DNA of 35,852 bases from an uncultured Porphyromonadaceae bacterium (GTDB taxonomy: Bacteria; Bacteroidota; Bacteroidia; Bacteroidales; Muribaculaceae). Every line of letters starts with the position of its first letter. Within the stretch, counting starts at the first letter, position 1. The stretch lies in assembly GCA_947176605.1 (NCBI GenBank), contig CAMWRH010000026.1, positions 1 through 35,852 on the forward strand, read 5' to 3'. Made by a program: the position numbers and the translations under genes. Positions 1 through 8,648 of the stretch are shown piece by piece. The notes under the pieces were generated by a model, which did not search any database, was not told the DNA's origin, and saw only the letters and a program-made list of their open reading frames with translations.

Positions 1-20
1 CCCCCTCGCCATGCCGGCGC

Positions 21-44
21 CACCATCACCATCACCATCACCAT
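21..44. repeat. (CACCAT)x4 microsatellite
   Basis: Four perfect copies of the hexamer CACCAT lie 14 bases beyond the stop codon of the kup gene. The repeat is outside the gene and is too short to suggest more than simple slippage. No other feature is visible in the first 58 bases. Confidence 0.8.
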
Positions 45-58
45 TACCTTTCCCCCGG

Positions 59-2059
59 CTACTCATCCGGGGCCGACTCCGGCACCACGCGTCGTCCCGG
101 CGCCGTATTCAGTATCAGCGGAGCCGTCTCAAGCGTCACAAGACTCGTGTCAAGTCCGTAAGCCTCCGTCTCCGACCGACCCAGATGACGCAGCCGCTCA
201 TGGCCGCGCATCAGTATGCGCTCCCGCTTGCGGCAGCTGCTCGACAGCGAGAACACCCGCCGCAACAGCACAAAACGGAAATCTCCCGGCACTCCCGCCG
301 CACGAAGCGACGGATACCCGCTCGTAAGGTCAAGCCTTCCGGCTGCCACAAGATCCTCCACCACATGACGCAGATACACGCTCACCTTCGGATCCACGCG
401 ATACCCCACATGAAGCGTCACCATATAGATACGCCCCGGCCGCACGATATCCACCGAATACGTCAGCGTATCGGGAGCATCCACATAGTCCACATGCACA
501 AACCAGTAATGGTCGGCACGCTTCGGACTCTTGTTGATTATCGAATACAGAAGCTTCGACTCTACCCTCCCCGGATCCGACGACTCGCTGAGATACACCA
601 GATTCGAGGCCAGTTTCGGTATAGCCTCATCCGTGCTTATCGCTTCTATCAGCGGAGCGGCCGACTCCAGCGAACGGTACTCTATATACCCGCGACGCAC
701 ATCCGACGAGCGCCGCCATACGATCATCACCGTCCCCACCACTCCGGCAGCCAGCAGCGTATACCATCCGCCGTGCATGAACTTAAAGAGATTGGCCACA
801 AGGAAGAGCCCTTCGAGCGCCACGAAAAAGGTGAAGAACACCACGCTCCATACCCTCCCCACTCCGCGCGAGCGCATCCACAGCGTAAGCAGAATCGTGG
901 TCATAAGCATCGTCACGGTAATGGCAAGTCCGTAGGCGGCCTCCATATGGCTTGAATCGCGAAACATCAGTACCGTCAGCAGGCACCCCGCAAGCAGACC
1001 CCAGTTGACTGCCGGGATATACAGCTGGCCGCGCTCTGCCGAAGGATACTTTATCTTCAGCTTCGGCCAGAAATCAAGGTTTACGGCTTCCGAGAATATG
1101 GTGAACGCACCGCTAAGCAGCGCCTGGCTCGCTATGACGGCAGCCCCGGTGGCAAGGATCACGGCCGGAATCATCAGGCACTCCGGCACTATCGCATAGA
1201 ACGGGTTAAGACCCTTCGCCCCTTCCGGGCCGCGGGTCAGCAGCCATGCTCCCTGCCCGAGGTAATTGAGTATCAGCATCACCTTGACGAATATCCAGCT
1301 CACCGCGATATTGCGGCGTCCGCAATGCCCGAGGTCGGAGTAGAGCGCCTCGGCTCCGGTGGTGCAGAGAAACACGGCGCCCAGTATCATGAACCACTCC
1401 GGCGAAGAGAAGAGCAACCGCACGGCATACCACGGATTAAAGGCCTTCAGCACAGCCGGGCAGCTGAATATCCAGGCCCCTCCGGCCACACCGAGCGACA
1501 GGAACCATACCAGCATGAACGGCCCGAACATCCGCCCTATCTTCCCCGTGCCGGCCTGCTGTATGAGGAATATCATCACGATCACCCCTATCACCACCGG
1601 CAGCACCGGCACGCGGTCAGTCACATTACGCAGCCCTTCGATGGCCGAGGTCACCGTCACGGCAGGCGTGATCATCCCGTCGGCTATCAGCGCGGCCGCT
1701 CCGATGGCGGCCACAATAAATATCCACCGTCCCGGCAACCGGCGCAACAGCGCGAAGAGAGCAAGTATCCCCCCTTCACCCTTATTGTCGGCCCGCAGGG
1801 CTATGACGACGTACTTTACCGTGGTCTGCATCGTCAGCGTCCATATCACGCAGGATATCGCGCCAAGCACATAGTCGGGCTCATAATGCGGATTGACTCC
1901 GATTATGGCCTTCATCACATAGAGCGGAGATGTGCCGATATCACCAAACACTATCCCCACCGTCACCAGCAGTCCGGCCAATGTCAGCCGTCGCGACAGC
2001 GACATGCCGCCACCTTCGGAGTATTCAGCTGTTTTTACGGTTCTGTCAGTATCTTTCAT
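59..2059 (-). CDS. kup: Kup-family potassium uptake protein
   Basis: A 666-residue polytopic inner-membrane protein of the KUP/HAK/KT family, which takes up K+ probably together with H+. The family signature GDIGTSPLY is at residues 39-47, within the first membrane segment, followed by about eleven further hydrophobic segments to about residue 450. A soluble C-terminal domain of about 200 residues, normal for the family, follows. The length matches full-length Kup (about 620-670). The chosen start gives a short polar N-terminus (MKDTDRTVKT) before the first transmembrane helix. It is transcribed away from the SNF2 helicase gene, with a 270-base divergent gap; I found no clear promoter for it on this strand. 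No Trk or Kdp components are nearby, so it appears to be a monocistronic transporter gene. Confidence 0.96.
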   Translation of the reverse strand: MKDTDRTVKTAEYSEGGGMSLSRRLTLAGLLVTVGIVFGDIGTSPLYVMKAIIGVNPHYEPDYVLGAISCVIWTLTMQTTVKYVVIALRADNKGEGGILALFALLRRLPGRWIFIVAAIGAAALIADGMITPAVTVTSAIEGLRNVTDRVPVLPVVIGVIVMIFLIQQAGTGKIGRMFGPFMLVWFLSLGVAGGAWIFSCPAVLKAFNPWYAVRLLFSSPEWFMILGAVFLCTTGAEALYSDLGHCGRRNIAVSWIFVKVMLILNYLGQGAWLLTRGPEGAKGLNPFYAIVPECLMIPAVILATGAAVIASQALLSGAFTIFSEAVNLDFWPKLKIKYPSAERGQLYIPAVNWGLLAGCLLTVLMFRDSSHMEAAYGLAITVTMLMTTILLTLWMRSRGVGRVWSVVFFTFFVALEGLFLVANLFKFMHGGWYTLLAAGVVGTVMIVWRRSSDVRRGYIEYRSLESAAPLIEAISTDEAIPKLASNLVYLSESSDPGRVESKLLYSIINKSPKRADHYWFVHVDYVDAPDTLTYSVDIVRPGRIYMVTLHVGYRVDPKVSVYLRHVVEDLVAAGRLDLTSGYPSLRAAGVPGDFRFVLLRRVFSLSSSCRKRERILMRGHERLRHLGRSETEAYGLDTSLVTLETAPLILNTAPGRRVVPESAPDE

Positions 2060-2221
2060 AGCATGTATTATGAGCTATAACGCCTGTACATCCCGTTTTG
2101 CTTGCCTTATACCCCGCATCTTGCAGCATTGGCCCGTATTGCCCATCATTGCCCCATATACCCCTTCGCCATCCCCTTAAGGGCATCTGCCATGAGCATT
2201 CAACTGTTTTTTTCATTAATA

Positions 2222-2253
2222 TTTGCAAATGTGAATATTTTATTATACTTTTG
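2222..2253 (+). promoter_or_regulatory. Bacteroidetes-type promoter for the SNF2 gene
   Basis: TTTG at 2222-2225, a 20-base spacer, and TACTTTTG at 2246-2253 match the -33/-7 pattern of the Bacteroidetes primary sigma factor. Transcription would start near 2260, leaving about 70 bases of leader before the first ATG of the helicase gene. Confidence 0.75.
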
Positions 2254-2329
2254 TAATCTCAGGCATTCCATATAGAGTCTGCTGTCCGGACGGCACGAAA
2301 TCCTTGCATCCTAAGCAAGACAGGCTTTT

Positions 2330-5206
2330 ATGTACATGGCCACACACTTTTCCTTTCCACATATTAACCCTACGATGGATAATACTGAAAATGATATGAC
2401 CCCCTCTGCCGGAGGCACACTGTTGTTTGATTCGATTCTCTCAGCGCTCACACCTCTCTCATCGCGAAATGCCGGAGGAACCCTCCATCATGAGAATCCC
2501 GTCTTCACGCTTACACTGTCTGAAGGCCGTCCGTTTCTGGAATTTCCCTCCGGATATATGTCGGCCCCCCCGGCAATGTCATTGCCTGACCGACAGCTCT
2601 ACAATGAGATGATGCGCATATCGCGTATCACCGACGTGTTCGGCATCACCTCATCCGCCACACAGAATGTCAGCATCCCGCTTTGGGAGAATCCGTATCT
2701 GGTGCATCTTATGAGGAATGGGTGCACCATCGCTGCCCCCGACGGGGTGGGAGTGCTGGGATTCAGCGACTCTCCCGCCTCTCTGTCGCTCCGGATAGTG
2801 ACGGCTCCAGAGCTCCCTAAGGCGGAAATCCGGCTAATGCTGCAAGCCGACGATACGCGCCTCGCCGACCTTGTGTTTCTGAGCGATACGGCAGTGCTTT
2901 GCGCCGACACCGTTTATACGGTGCCATCCGTAGGGCCGAATTTCGGGCATATCAGCCAACTCATTGCCCCCGTCTTTCCGGCGCAACTCGAGGCATTCCT
3001 CACCATTTTCCTCTCATACGTACAGAATGTCACCCCATCCCTCAACGACGGGCGCACACGCCAGTCGGCCGATGCGGTGCACTCCGTGCCGATGCTATAT
3101 CTTGAGAAGGTGGCCATCGACAAGGCCCTCTATCTGCGGGCCTCGGCATCGCTTGAATTTCTGGGCAATCTGCTCCCGCCCGATTTCCAGCCGGTGGTCG
3201 CTGCCATAATCAATGGCAACGACATCACCCTGCATAATGTGAAGGATTGCGATATCTCAGAGCGCACCGACCGCCTGGAGAAAGCGATACTCGACAGCGC
3301 CCCTGACCGCACCGCCCGCAAGGAAATATACCGCGAAGGGAATTTCTTCATTGTGCCGGAAGCCACTGCCGCACCTTTCCTGCTCAGGAATCTCCCCGCT
3401 GTGCTGGAGGATTTCCGCCTTGTGGGAAGTGAGAAACTGAAGGAGTACCGCATCGTGGCCACGAGTCCGAAACTCAACCTCCGCCTATCCTCCGGAATCG
3501 ATTTCCTGGAGGGTGAGGGGGATGTCACCATCGGCACCGACACATTCACCATCTCCGAACTGCTCCGCCAATACTCCACCCAGCGCTACGTGCAGCTCAG
3601 CGACGGCAACCGGGGTATCCTCGACGAAGACTACATCAACCGCCTGCGACGCATCTTCCGCCGCCGCGACAAGGACGGGAAGATCCGCATCACTATCTTC
3701 GACCTCCCGGAGGTCGACCGGCTTCTGGAGCGAAAACTCACCGGGCCGTTCGCAGCCCGCTCGCGCGACGTGCTGGAGGGATTCAACCGTATACCTGACT
3801 CTCCGATGCCGGAAATAAAGGTCAACGCCACCCTGCGCCCATACCAGGAACAGGGTGTGAAATGGCTCTGCTATCTCTACCGCAACAGACTCGGAGGATG
3901 CCTCGCCGACGACATGGGCCTCGGCAAAACCCTTCAGGCCATCGCTTTGCTCACCACCGTATATCCCGGCGCCGCACGCCCGTCGATGATCGTGATGCCG
4001 CGCAGCCTCCTCTTCAACTGGGAGAAGGAGCTCACCCGCTTCGCTCCGCAACTCACCTTCCACACCTATTACGGCTCGGACCGCGACCTGAAGAAAGCTC
4101 TTGAGGCCGACATCATACTCACCACGTATGCAGTGGCCCGCAACGATATAGAGTCACTTAAGGATCAGCCTCTGGAATGCGTGATTCTCGATGAGTCGCA
4201 GCATATAAAGACCATCACGACCCAGACGGCCACCGCCATATGCCTGCTTAACGCCCAGCACCGGTTTGCACTGAGCGGCACCCCGATGGAGAACAATCTC
4301 ACCGAACTATACTCGCTGTTCCGTTTCCTGAACCCCACGATGTTCGGCTCAATCGATGATTTCAACGCCTCCTATACCATGCCGATACAGCGCGCTGCCG
4401 ACAAGGAGGCGGCAGAATCGCTGCGCCGCAGGATATTCCCGTTCATACTGCGCCGACTGAAACGCGACGTGCTTTCCGACCTCCCGGAACGCATCGACCA
4501 GACCATGTATGTGGAGATGTCGGCACCGCAGCAACGCCTCTACAACGAGCGCCGCCTCAGCTTCAGGCAGCAGATCGAGGAGGAGATAGCCCGCGAAGGT
4601 ATCAATAAATCCAGGTTCCTCCTGTTCCAGGCCCTCAACGAATTGCGCCGTATCGCTTCCGTACCGGAAAGCCTCAGCGACGGGCAGGTGACATCTCCCA
4701 AAATCGACGACCTTCTGGAATCACTGCAGGCTGCCGTAGGCAACGGCCACAAGTCGGTGGTATTCTTCAATTTCATAGCCGGAATCGAAATCCTGGCCAC
4801 ACACCTGCAGCGCCTCGGCATTGGCTACGTCTCCATGACCGGGTCCTCTTCGGCCAATGACCGCAAGCGCATCGTGGAGCGATTCCAGTCTGACCCGGAC
4901 TGCATGGTGATGCTGCTTACCCTCAAGGTGGGGGGCACCGGACTGAACCTCACCGCCGCCGACACGGTATATATCGTGGAGCCGTGGTGGAACAAGGCTG
5001 CCGAGGAACAGGCCATCAACCGTCTGCACCGCATCGGCCAGAAGCATACCGTAAGCTCCTACTCCATGATTACGGTAGGCACCATCGAGGAAAAGATGCT
5101 CCAGCTACAGTCGCAGAAGAGTCAGCTCATCGACTCGCTCATAAGCACCGACTCCGCTGATGCAAAGCGACTCTCCGAATCCGACATCGATTTCATACTC
5201 TCCTGA
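2330..5206 (+). CDS. SNF2-family DNA helicase/translocase
   Basis: A 958-residue superfamily 2 ATPase of the SNF2/RapA type. The C-terminal half is the complete motor: Walker A DMGLGKT with Lys533, the DESQ box (D621-Q624), the SGTPMENN motif III region, and the C-lobe motif QAINRLHRIGQ near residues 894-904. The first 500 residues are a poorly recognisable N-terminal region, as in many bacterial SNF2 proteins with an associated domain. Such enzymes translocate on double-stranded DNA and remodel protein-DNA complexes; the substrate here is unknown. Three in-frame starts are possible (2330, 2336, 2375); I kept the first, although MDNTEND at 2375 looks more like a natural N-terminus. The next gene begins 13 bases after its stop, which suggests co-transcription and joint function. 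No restriction or phage-defence genes are adjacent. Confidence 0.93.
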   Translation: MYMATHFSFPHINPTMDNTENDMTPSAGGTLLFDSILSALTPLSSRNAGGTLHHENPVFTLTLSEGRPFLEFPSGYMSAPPAMSLPDRQLYNEMMRISRITDVFGITSSATQNVSIPLWENPYLVHLMRNGCTIAAPDGVGVLGFSDSPASLSLRIVTAPELPKAEIRLMLQADDTRLADLVFLSDTAVLCADTVYTVPSVGPNFGHISQLIAPVFPAQLEAFLTIFLSYVQNVTPSLNDGRTRQSADAVHSVPMLYLEKVAIDKALYLRASASLEFLGNLLPPDFQPVVAAIINGNDITLHNVKDCDISERTDRLEKAILDSAPDRTARKEIYREGNFFIVPEATAAPFLLRNLPAVLEDFRLVGSEKLKEYRIVATSPKLNLRLSSGIDFLEGEGDVTIGTDTFTISELLRQYSTQRYVQLSDGNRGILDEDYINRLRRIFRRRDKDGKIRITIFDLPEVDRLLERKLTGPFAARSRDVLEGFNRIPDSPMPEIKVNATLRPYQEQGVKWLCYLYRNRLGGCLADDMGLGKTLQAIALLTTVYPGAARPSMIVMPRSLLFNWEKELTRFAPQLTFHTYYGSDRDLKKALEADIILTTYAVARNDIESLKDQPLECVILDESQHIKTITTQTATAICLLNAQHRFALSGTPMENNLTELYSLFRFLNPTMFGSIDDFNASYTMPIQRAADKEAAESLRRRIFPFILRRLKRDVLSDLPERIDQTMYVEMSAPQQRLYNERRLSFRQQIEEEIAREGINKSRFLLFQALNELRRIASVPESLSDGQVTSPKIDDLLESLQAAVGNGHKSVVFFNFIAGIEILATHLQRLGIGYVSMTGSSSANDRKRIVERFQSDPDCMVMLLTLKVGGTGLNLTAADTVYIVEPWWNKAAEEQAINRLHRIGQKHTVSSYSMITVGTIEEKMLQLQSQKSQLIDSLISTDSADAKRLSESDIDFILS

Positions 5207-5219
5207 TAATGACTTACCT

Positions 5220-7067
5220 ATGGACACCGTATGCCTGAAACTCACCACCACTCCGCACTGGGATGAGAATTGCAAATTACTCAATAACCTCGATAAGGAA
5301 TCCATCAAGCTGCTTATCGCTCCCGTGCGCAGGGTGCTGAAGTCGAAGATGACCATCCTCTCCCCTGAATCCGAACCGGAATTCAGGCCGCTCTACGACG
5401 CGCTCCTCGACGCCACCCTCTACAATCGCCTTCATAAGGAAGATATCGTACGACTGTATCTGGCTTTAGGCTCAAACATCGACAATATCCTTGCCATCAG
5501 TCTGGCCGACCCACACATACTCAATACATGGCGACTGCTCGCCACCTCCGGTGAGGTCACTTCCCACAGTATCCACGCTGTGCTTGGCCACAAAATGGGG
5601 ATCGCCACAACCAACCACTGGAGCCACCGGCAGCCCACGTGCGAACTGCCGTTCTTCTGGGTCACTCCGTTGGCTTCAAATCCCTATGACTGCTGGAACT
5701 CGCCGAAGTCCAGCTATACATATACGCTGCGCTCCGATCTGCGAAGACGACTCCTCCCGCACCTCTTCAGTGCAGACATGACCTCCCCTATCCTGGCCGA
5801 CACGATCCCTCCGCACCTCACGGTTGAGAATTTCCGGCACTCGGTGGGCAAATCCCTGGCGTATATCGCTTCGATGGCCGCCAGTGGCGTGAAGACCAAT
5901 ACGAAAGGCTTGCTATCGGCCACGGCTTTGCGTACATTCCGCGATTCCACCGGATTCAAGGATTTCACCAATCTCCGGCATGAGAAATATCCGCTCAGCA
6001 GGCTTGAACTCTTTGTATTCGCATATTTCCAATATGCCGTCAACCGCCATAAGGATACCGGGGCTGATAATGCGGGGGAGTTCGCCCGCTATGCCCTCAA
6101 CCAATTGCCGCAACAGATCATATCCACTCAGTTTGCCTATTTCCTTCCGGCTTTCCATGGATTTACCAAACATTGGACCCAGGACTCACTCGTAGTGCCG
6201 TTTCTTAAGGAAATCAACAGTATCCTGTCTTGCTGCGCCGACCGATGGATGTCGCTGAGCAATCTGGATATGTTGATCCTATGCCACGAATCCGATGAAT
6301 TTGCCGACGAGCCGATCCTGTTCAATGGTGAAAGCCGCTTTAAGTCAAGGCTGACGCGCCTCTCCGATGCCGATGCGGATACCCGCCCCGGCGATATCCT
6401 TTGGTCCGAGGAGGTGGATATTCCCTTCGTGCTGCACTGGATCCGCTTCCTCTGCGCCATCGGCGTGCTGGAGATTGCATCCGACTTCTCCGGCGACCCG
6501 GCCGACAGCGATCCGGAGAAGACGGAGTACATGCGCTACATACGCATGACCGACCTCGGCCGCTATGCCTTCGGCTATAGCGACACCTATGCCGATATCG
6601 ACAGTGAGACAATGCACCGGATTGATTTCGACGGCCGCAACGGCATCATCACCCTCGAGTCGAATAACGATCCGCGCTCCTTCCTTTTCGAATCTCTTGC
6701 CGACAGGATAAGCCCCACCCGATTCCGCATCACCCCTAAGTCGCTGCTGCGGGGATGTGACTCGGCTTTTATTCTCGGCCGGCGCATACATTCGCTCCGC
6801 AATACCTTAAGTCTTGAGATTATGTATGAGATGAGGGATGTGATTGACGAGGCTTTGCGCCGCGCCCAGGCCGGTGAGAGGAGTGCACGCCGGTTCTGCA
6901 TGATAAAGCTGCGTTCCGACCTTCCCGACCTCATACGCGACATTACCGGAAATCCCGACCTGCGGAAGCACTGCATCCTCGGCGAGGGGGGCACTCTTTT
7001 CGTAAAGGAGTCCCGGCTGGACAATGTGCGGGCAATGCTGCAATCCATGGGATACCTGTTTGACTGA
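5220..7067 (+). CDS. XPB/Ssl2-like helicase-associated protein
   Basis: A protein of about 615 residues, probably co-transcribed with the SNF2 gene. An upstream in-frame ATG at 5160 would overlap the helicase gene by 47 bases; ATG 5220 clears its stop and is preferred. By eye the second half resembles the helicase-associated region found with bacterial XPB-like helicases (Helicase_C_3). There is a winged-helix-like stretch (DIPFVLHWIRFLCAIGVLEI, then MTDLGRYAFGY), a segment FRITPKSLLRGCDSAFILGR, and a C-terminal alpha/beta stretch ending in ILGEGGTLFVKESRLDNV and a conserved-looking GYLF. An earlier stretch (KGLLSATALRTFRDSTGF) resembles the small helical repeat of the same proteins. No catalytic motif is visible. 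I infer a partner or DNA-binding accessory subunit for the upstream translocase. The family assignment rests on remembered pattern only. Confidence 0.8.
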   Translation: MDTVCLKLTTTPHWDENCKLLNNLDKESIKLLIAPVRRVLKSKMTILSPESEPEFRPLYDALLDATLYNRLHKEDIVRLYLALGSNIDNILAISLADPHILNTWRLLATSGEVTSHSIHAVLGHKMGIATTNHWSHRQPTCELPFFWVTPLASNPYDCWNSPKSSYTYTLRSDLRRRLLPHLFSADMTSPILADTIPPHLTVENFRHSVGKSLAYIASMAASGVKTNTKGLLSATALRTFRDSTGFKDFTNLRHEKYPLSRLELFVFAYFQYAVNRHKDTGADNAGEFARYALNQLPQQIISTQFAYFLPAFHGFTKHWTQDSLVVPFLKEINSILSCCADRWMSLSNLDMLILCHESDEFADEPILFNGESRFKSRLTRLSDADADTRPGDILWSEEVDIPFVLHWIRFLCAIGVLEIASDFSGDPADSDPEKTEYMRYIRMTDLGRYAFGYSDTYADIDSETMHRIDFDGRNGIITLESNNDPRSFLFESLADRISPTRFRITPKSLLRGCDSAFILGRRIHSLRNTLSLEIMYEMRDVIDEALRRAQAGERSARRFCMIKLRSDLPDLIRDITGNPDLRKHCILGEGGTLFVKESRLDNVRAMLQSMGYLFD

Positions 7068-7096
7068 TCCCATTCCGCACACATGCGTTACATCAC

Positions 7097-7136
7097 GCCG
7101 CCCGTCATGCAGCTTCGCCACTGCGCGACGGGCGGC
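7097..7136. terminator. Convergent hairpin between the helicase unit and the CDF gene
   Basis: Perfect 10-bp arms GCCGCCCGTC (7097-7106) and GACGGGCGGC (7127-7136), with a nested GCAG/CTGC pairing in the loop. It sits between two converging genes, so it is likely a shared transcription terminator, although neither side has a clear T-run. Confidence 0.6.
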
Positions 7137-7163
7137 ATATCCGCATCGGGAGATTGCACTGCC

Positions 7164-8186
7164 TCACACGTGCAGGCTGCATTCGCGGCACCGGCAGTCA
7201 GCCTCTGACGTCTCCGCCTCTATCGTGGAGTGGCTTATCCCGATATCCTCAAGTGCATGGCGCAGCCGGGTGATTACCCCGTCGATATCTTCCGGCGTAT
7301 CCACCACCACGTGCACTGTCAGCGCCGTGGCCGTAGTGCTCAGGGGCCATACGTGCAGATGATGGAACGACTTTACCCCCGTCGTGCCGGTGATGCACTC
7401 CTCTACCCTGTCAATGTCCACATTCGACGGCACTCCGTCAAGGGCCATGCGCATGCTGTCGCGCAGCAGGCTCCACGACCCCACGGCTATAACGATGCCG
7501 ATGGCTATCCCCACCGCCGGATCGAGCCATGTCCAGCCGGTATAACGGATTATGATACCCGAGGCCACCACGCCTACCGATACGAGCGTGTCGGCGGCCA
7601 TATGCAGAAACGCCCCCTTTACGTTGAGGTCATCGTGACTGTGGCTCAGCAGCATCCAGGCCGTCACGCCATTTACCACGACCCCGGCTCCGGCCACCCA
7701 GGCTATTTCACTGCCATTGACCGCTACGGGATGCAGCAGCCGCTCCACGGCCTCGATCACGATGAATATCACGGCCACATACAGTATCACGGCATTGAGC
7801 AGCGAGGCCTCAATGGTGGCTTTGCCGTAGCCGTAGGAATATCTGGGTGTAGGGCGCCGTTGAGCAGCCTTGAAGGCTATGAGGGCTATGAAGAGGGAGG
7901 CCACATCGCTCAGGTTGTGGCCGGCGTCGCTGAGCAGCCCCATCGAGCCGCTCCGCAGTCCGTATACGGCCTCCAGCACCACATAGGCCAGATTAAGGCC
8001 TATCGCCCAGTAGAACACGCTCTTCAGCCGCCCCCCCTCCGAGGGGATCGCATGCGAGTGATGATGATGATGACCATGGTCATGATGCTCATGCGGGTCA
8101 TGATGCTCATGGCTTGATTCGGTATGGCTTCGGCGTGTTTCGTGGCTCTCATGCCGGTTGTGGAGTGATTGCATATCTTTTTCCAT
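7164..8186 (-). CDS. CDF-family cation (probably Zn2+) efflux transporter
   Basis: A 340-residue cation diffusion facilitator, which exports Zn2+ (or Co2+/Cd2+) in exchange for protons. Six hydrophobic segments follow a very His-rich cytoplasmic N-terminus (about 15 His in residues 26-45). The transport-site motif is present in both halves: D87/H90/D94 within DAGHNLSD, and H195/D199 within HMAAD. The C-terminal cytoplasmic ferredoxin-like domain (about residues 250-330) ends in HVWPLSTTATALTVHVVVD and a Cys-rich tail ECRCRE-like stretch. The His-rich N-terminus is typical of ZitB/CzcD members and probably binds zinc. The gene diverges from the MGMT-like gene; a -7 element and a perfect dyad lie upstream, suggesting metal-responsive control. 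I see no adjacent regulator gene. Confidence 0.93.
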   Translation of the reverse strand: MEKDMQSLHNRHESHETRRSHTESSHEHHDPHEHHDHGHHHHHSHAIPSEGGRLKSVFYWAIGLNLAYVVLEAVYGLRSGSMGLLSDAGHNLSDVASLFIALIAFKAAQRRPTPRYSYGYGKATIEASLLNAVILYVAVIFIVIEAVERLLHPVAVNGSEIAWVAGAGVVVNGVTAWMLLSHSHDDLNVKGAFLHMAADTLVSVGVVASGIIIRYTGWTWLDPAVGIAIGIVIAVGSWSLLRDSMRMALDGVPSNVDIDRVEECITGTTGVKSFHHLHVWPLSTTATALTVHVVVDTPEDIDGVITRLRHALEDIGISHSTIEAETSEADCRCRECSLHV

Positions 8187-8205
8187 AATCTACCGTTATT
8201 TTTTA

Positions 8206-8213
8206 CAAAGATA
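8206..8213 (-). promoter_or_regulatory. Putative -7 element of the CDF gene
   Basis: On the minus strand TATCTTTG fits TAnnTTTG about 20 bases upstream of the CDF start codon. No TTG lies 19-21 bases further upstream; the dyad at 8223-8245 occupies that position instead, so the promoter may depend on a regulator bound there. Confidence 0.5.
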
Positions 8214-8222
8214 ACAATCGGA

Positions 8223-8245
8223 GGGTTGCAACACGGTTGCAACCC
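8223..8245. promoter_or_regulatory. Perfect 10-3-10 dyad, probable operator
   Basis: Arms GGGTTGCAAC (8223-8232) and GTTGCAACCC (8236-8245) are perfect inverted repeats around ACG. A second, imperfect dyad of the same core (GCAAACCGGTTGC) is centred near 8272, between the first dyad and the MGMT-like gene. Repeated symmetric sites between divergent genes are characteristic of an operator; the bound regulator is unknown. Confidence 0.55.
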
Positions 8246-8293
8246 GACATTTGCACGAAAGGAATGCAAACCGGTTGCAAACATCCCTTAGCC

Positions 8294-8611
8294 ATGAACA
8301 ATCAAGATCTTTCCCGTTTCCCGGCTGCCGTGCGCGACATAGTCAGTGCGATTCCCCCCGGATTTGTGGCCACCTACGGTGATGTGGCCACCCTTGCCGG
8401 ACACCCCTCCCATGCGCGTCTGGCAGGGAAGGTGCTGGGTGCCATCGGCATGGATTCTCCTGTGCCGTGCCACCGTGTGGTCAATGCGCAGGGGCGCACT
8501 GCGCCTCACTGGCACTTGCAGTGCCGTCTGCTTGAAGCGGAGGGTGTGGCCTTTCTCCCCTCGGGGCGGGTCGACATGCGTCGCCACCGTTGGCATCCTG
8601 ATGTCGAATAG
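8294..8611 (+). CDS. MGMT/ATL-family DNA-binding repair protein with PCHR motif
   Basis: A protein of about 105 residues corresponding to the DNA-binding domain of O6-methylguanine-DNA methyltransferase without its N-terminal domain. The size and C-terminal pattern (NAQGR, LLEAEGV, GRVDM, W) match the alkyltransferase-like proteins (ATL/YbaZ). Those normally replace the reactive cysteine with tryptophan, whereas here it is present as PCHRVV with Cys59. The Tyr of the recognition helix (TYGD, Tyr28) and an Arg finger candidate (Arg42) are visible. The longer in-frame ATG at 8237 would put the operator dyad inside the gene, so 8294 was chosen. Function is either direct dealkylation or flagging alkylated bases for repair; the sequence cannot decide. 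Confidence 0.88.
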   Translation: MNNQDLSRFPAAVRDIVSAIPPGFVATYGDVATLAGHPSHARLAGKVLGAIGMDSPVPCHRVVNAQGRTAPHWHLQCRLLEAEGVAFLPSGRVDMRRHRWHPDVE

Positions 8612-8648
8612 CGTCGCCTCTCCTGCCGGCGCCGGGTGGCGCGGAGGG

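Noticed and set aside
11..2080. Plus-strand frames of 314 and 251 codons opposite kup
   Set aside because: They are shadows of the transporter gene; sequences are Arg/His/Pro-rich.
7230..8117. 295-codon frame opposite the CDF gene
   Set aside because: A His-rich mirror of the transporter coding sequence without a signal or domain.
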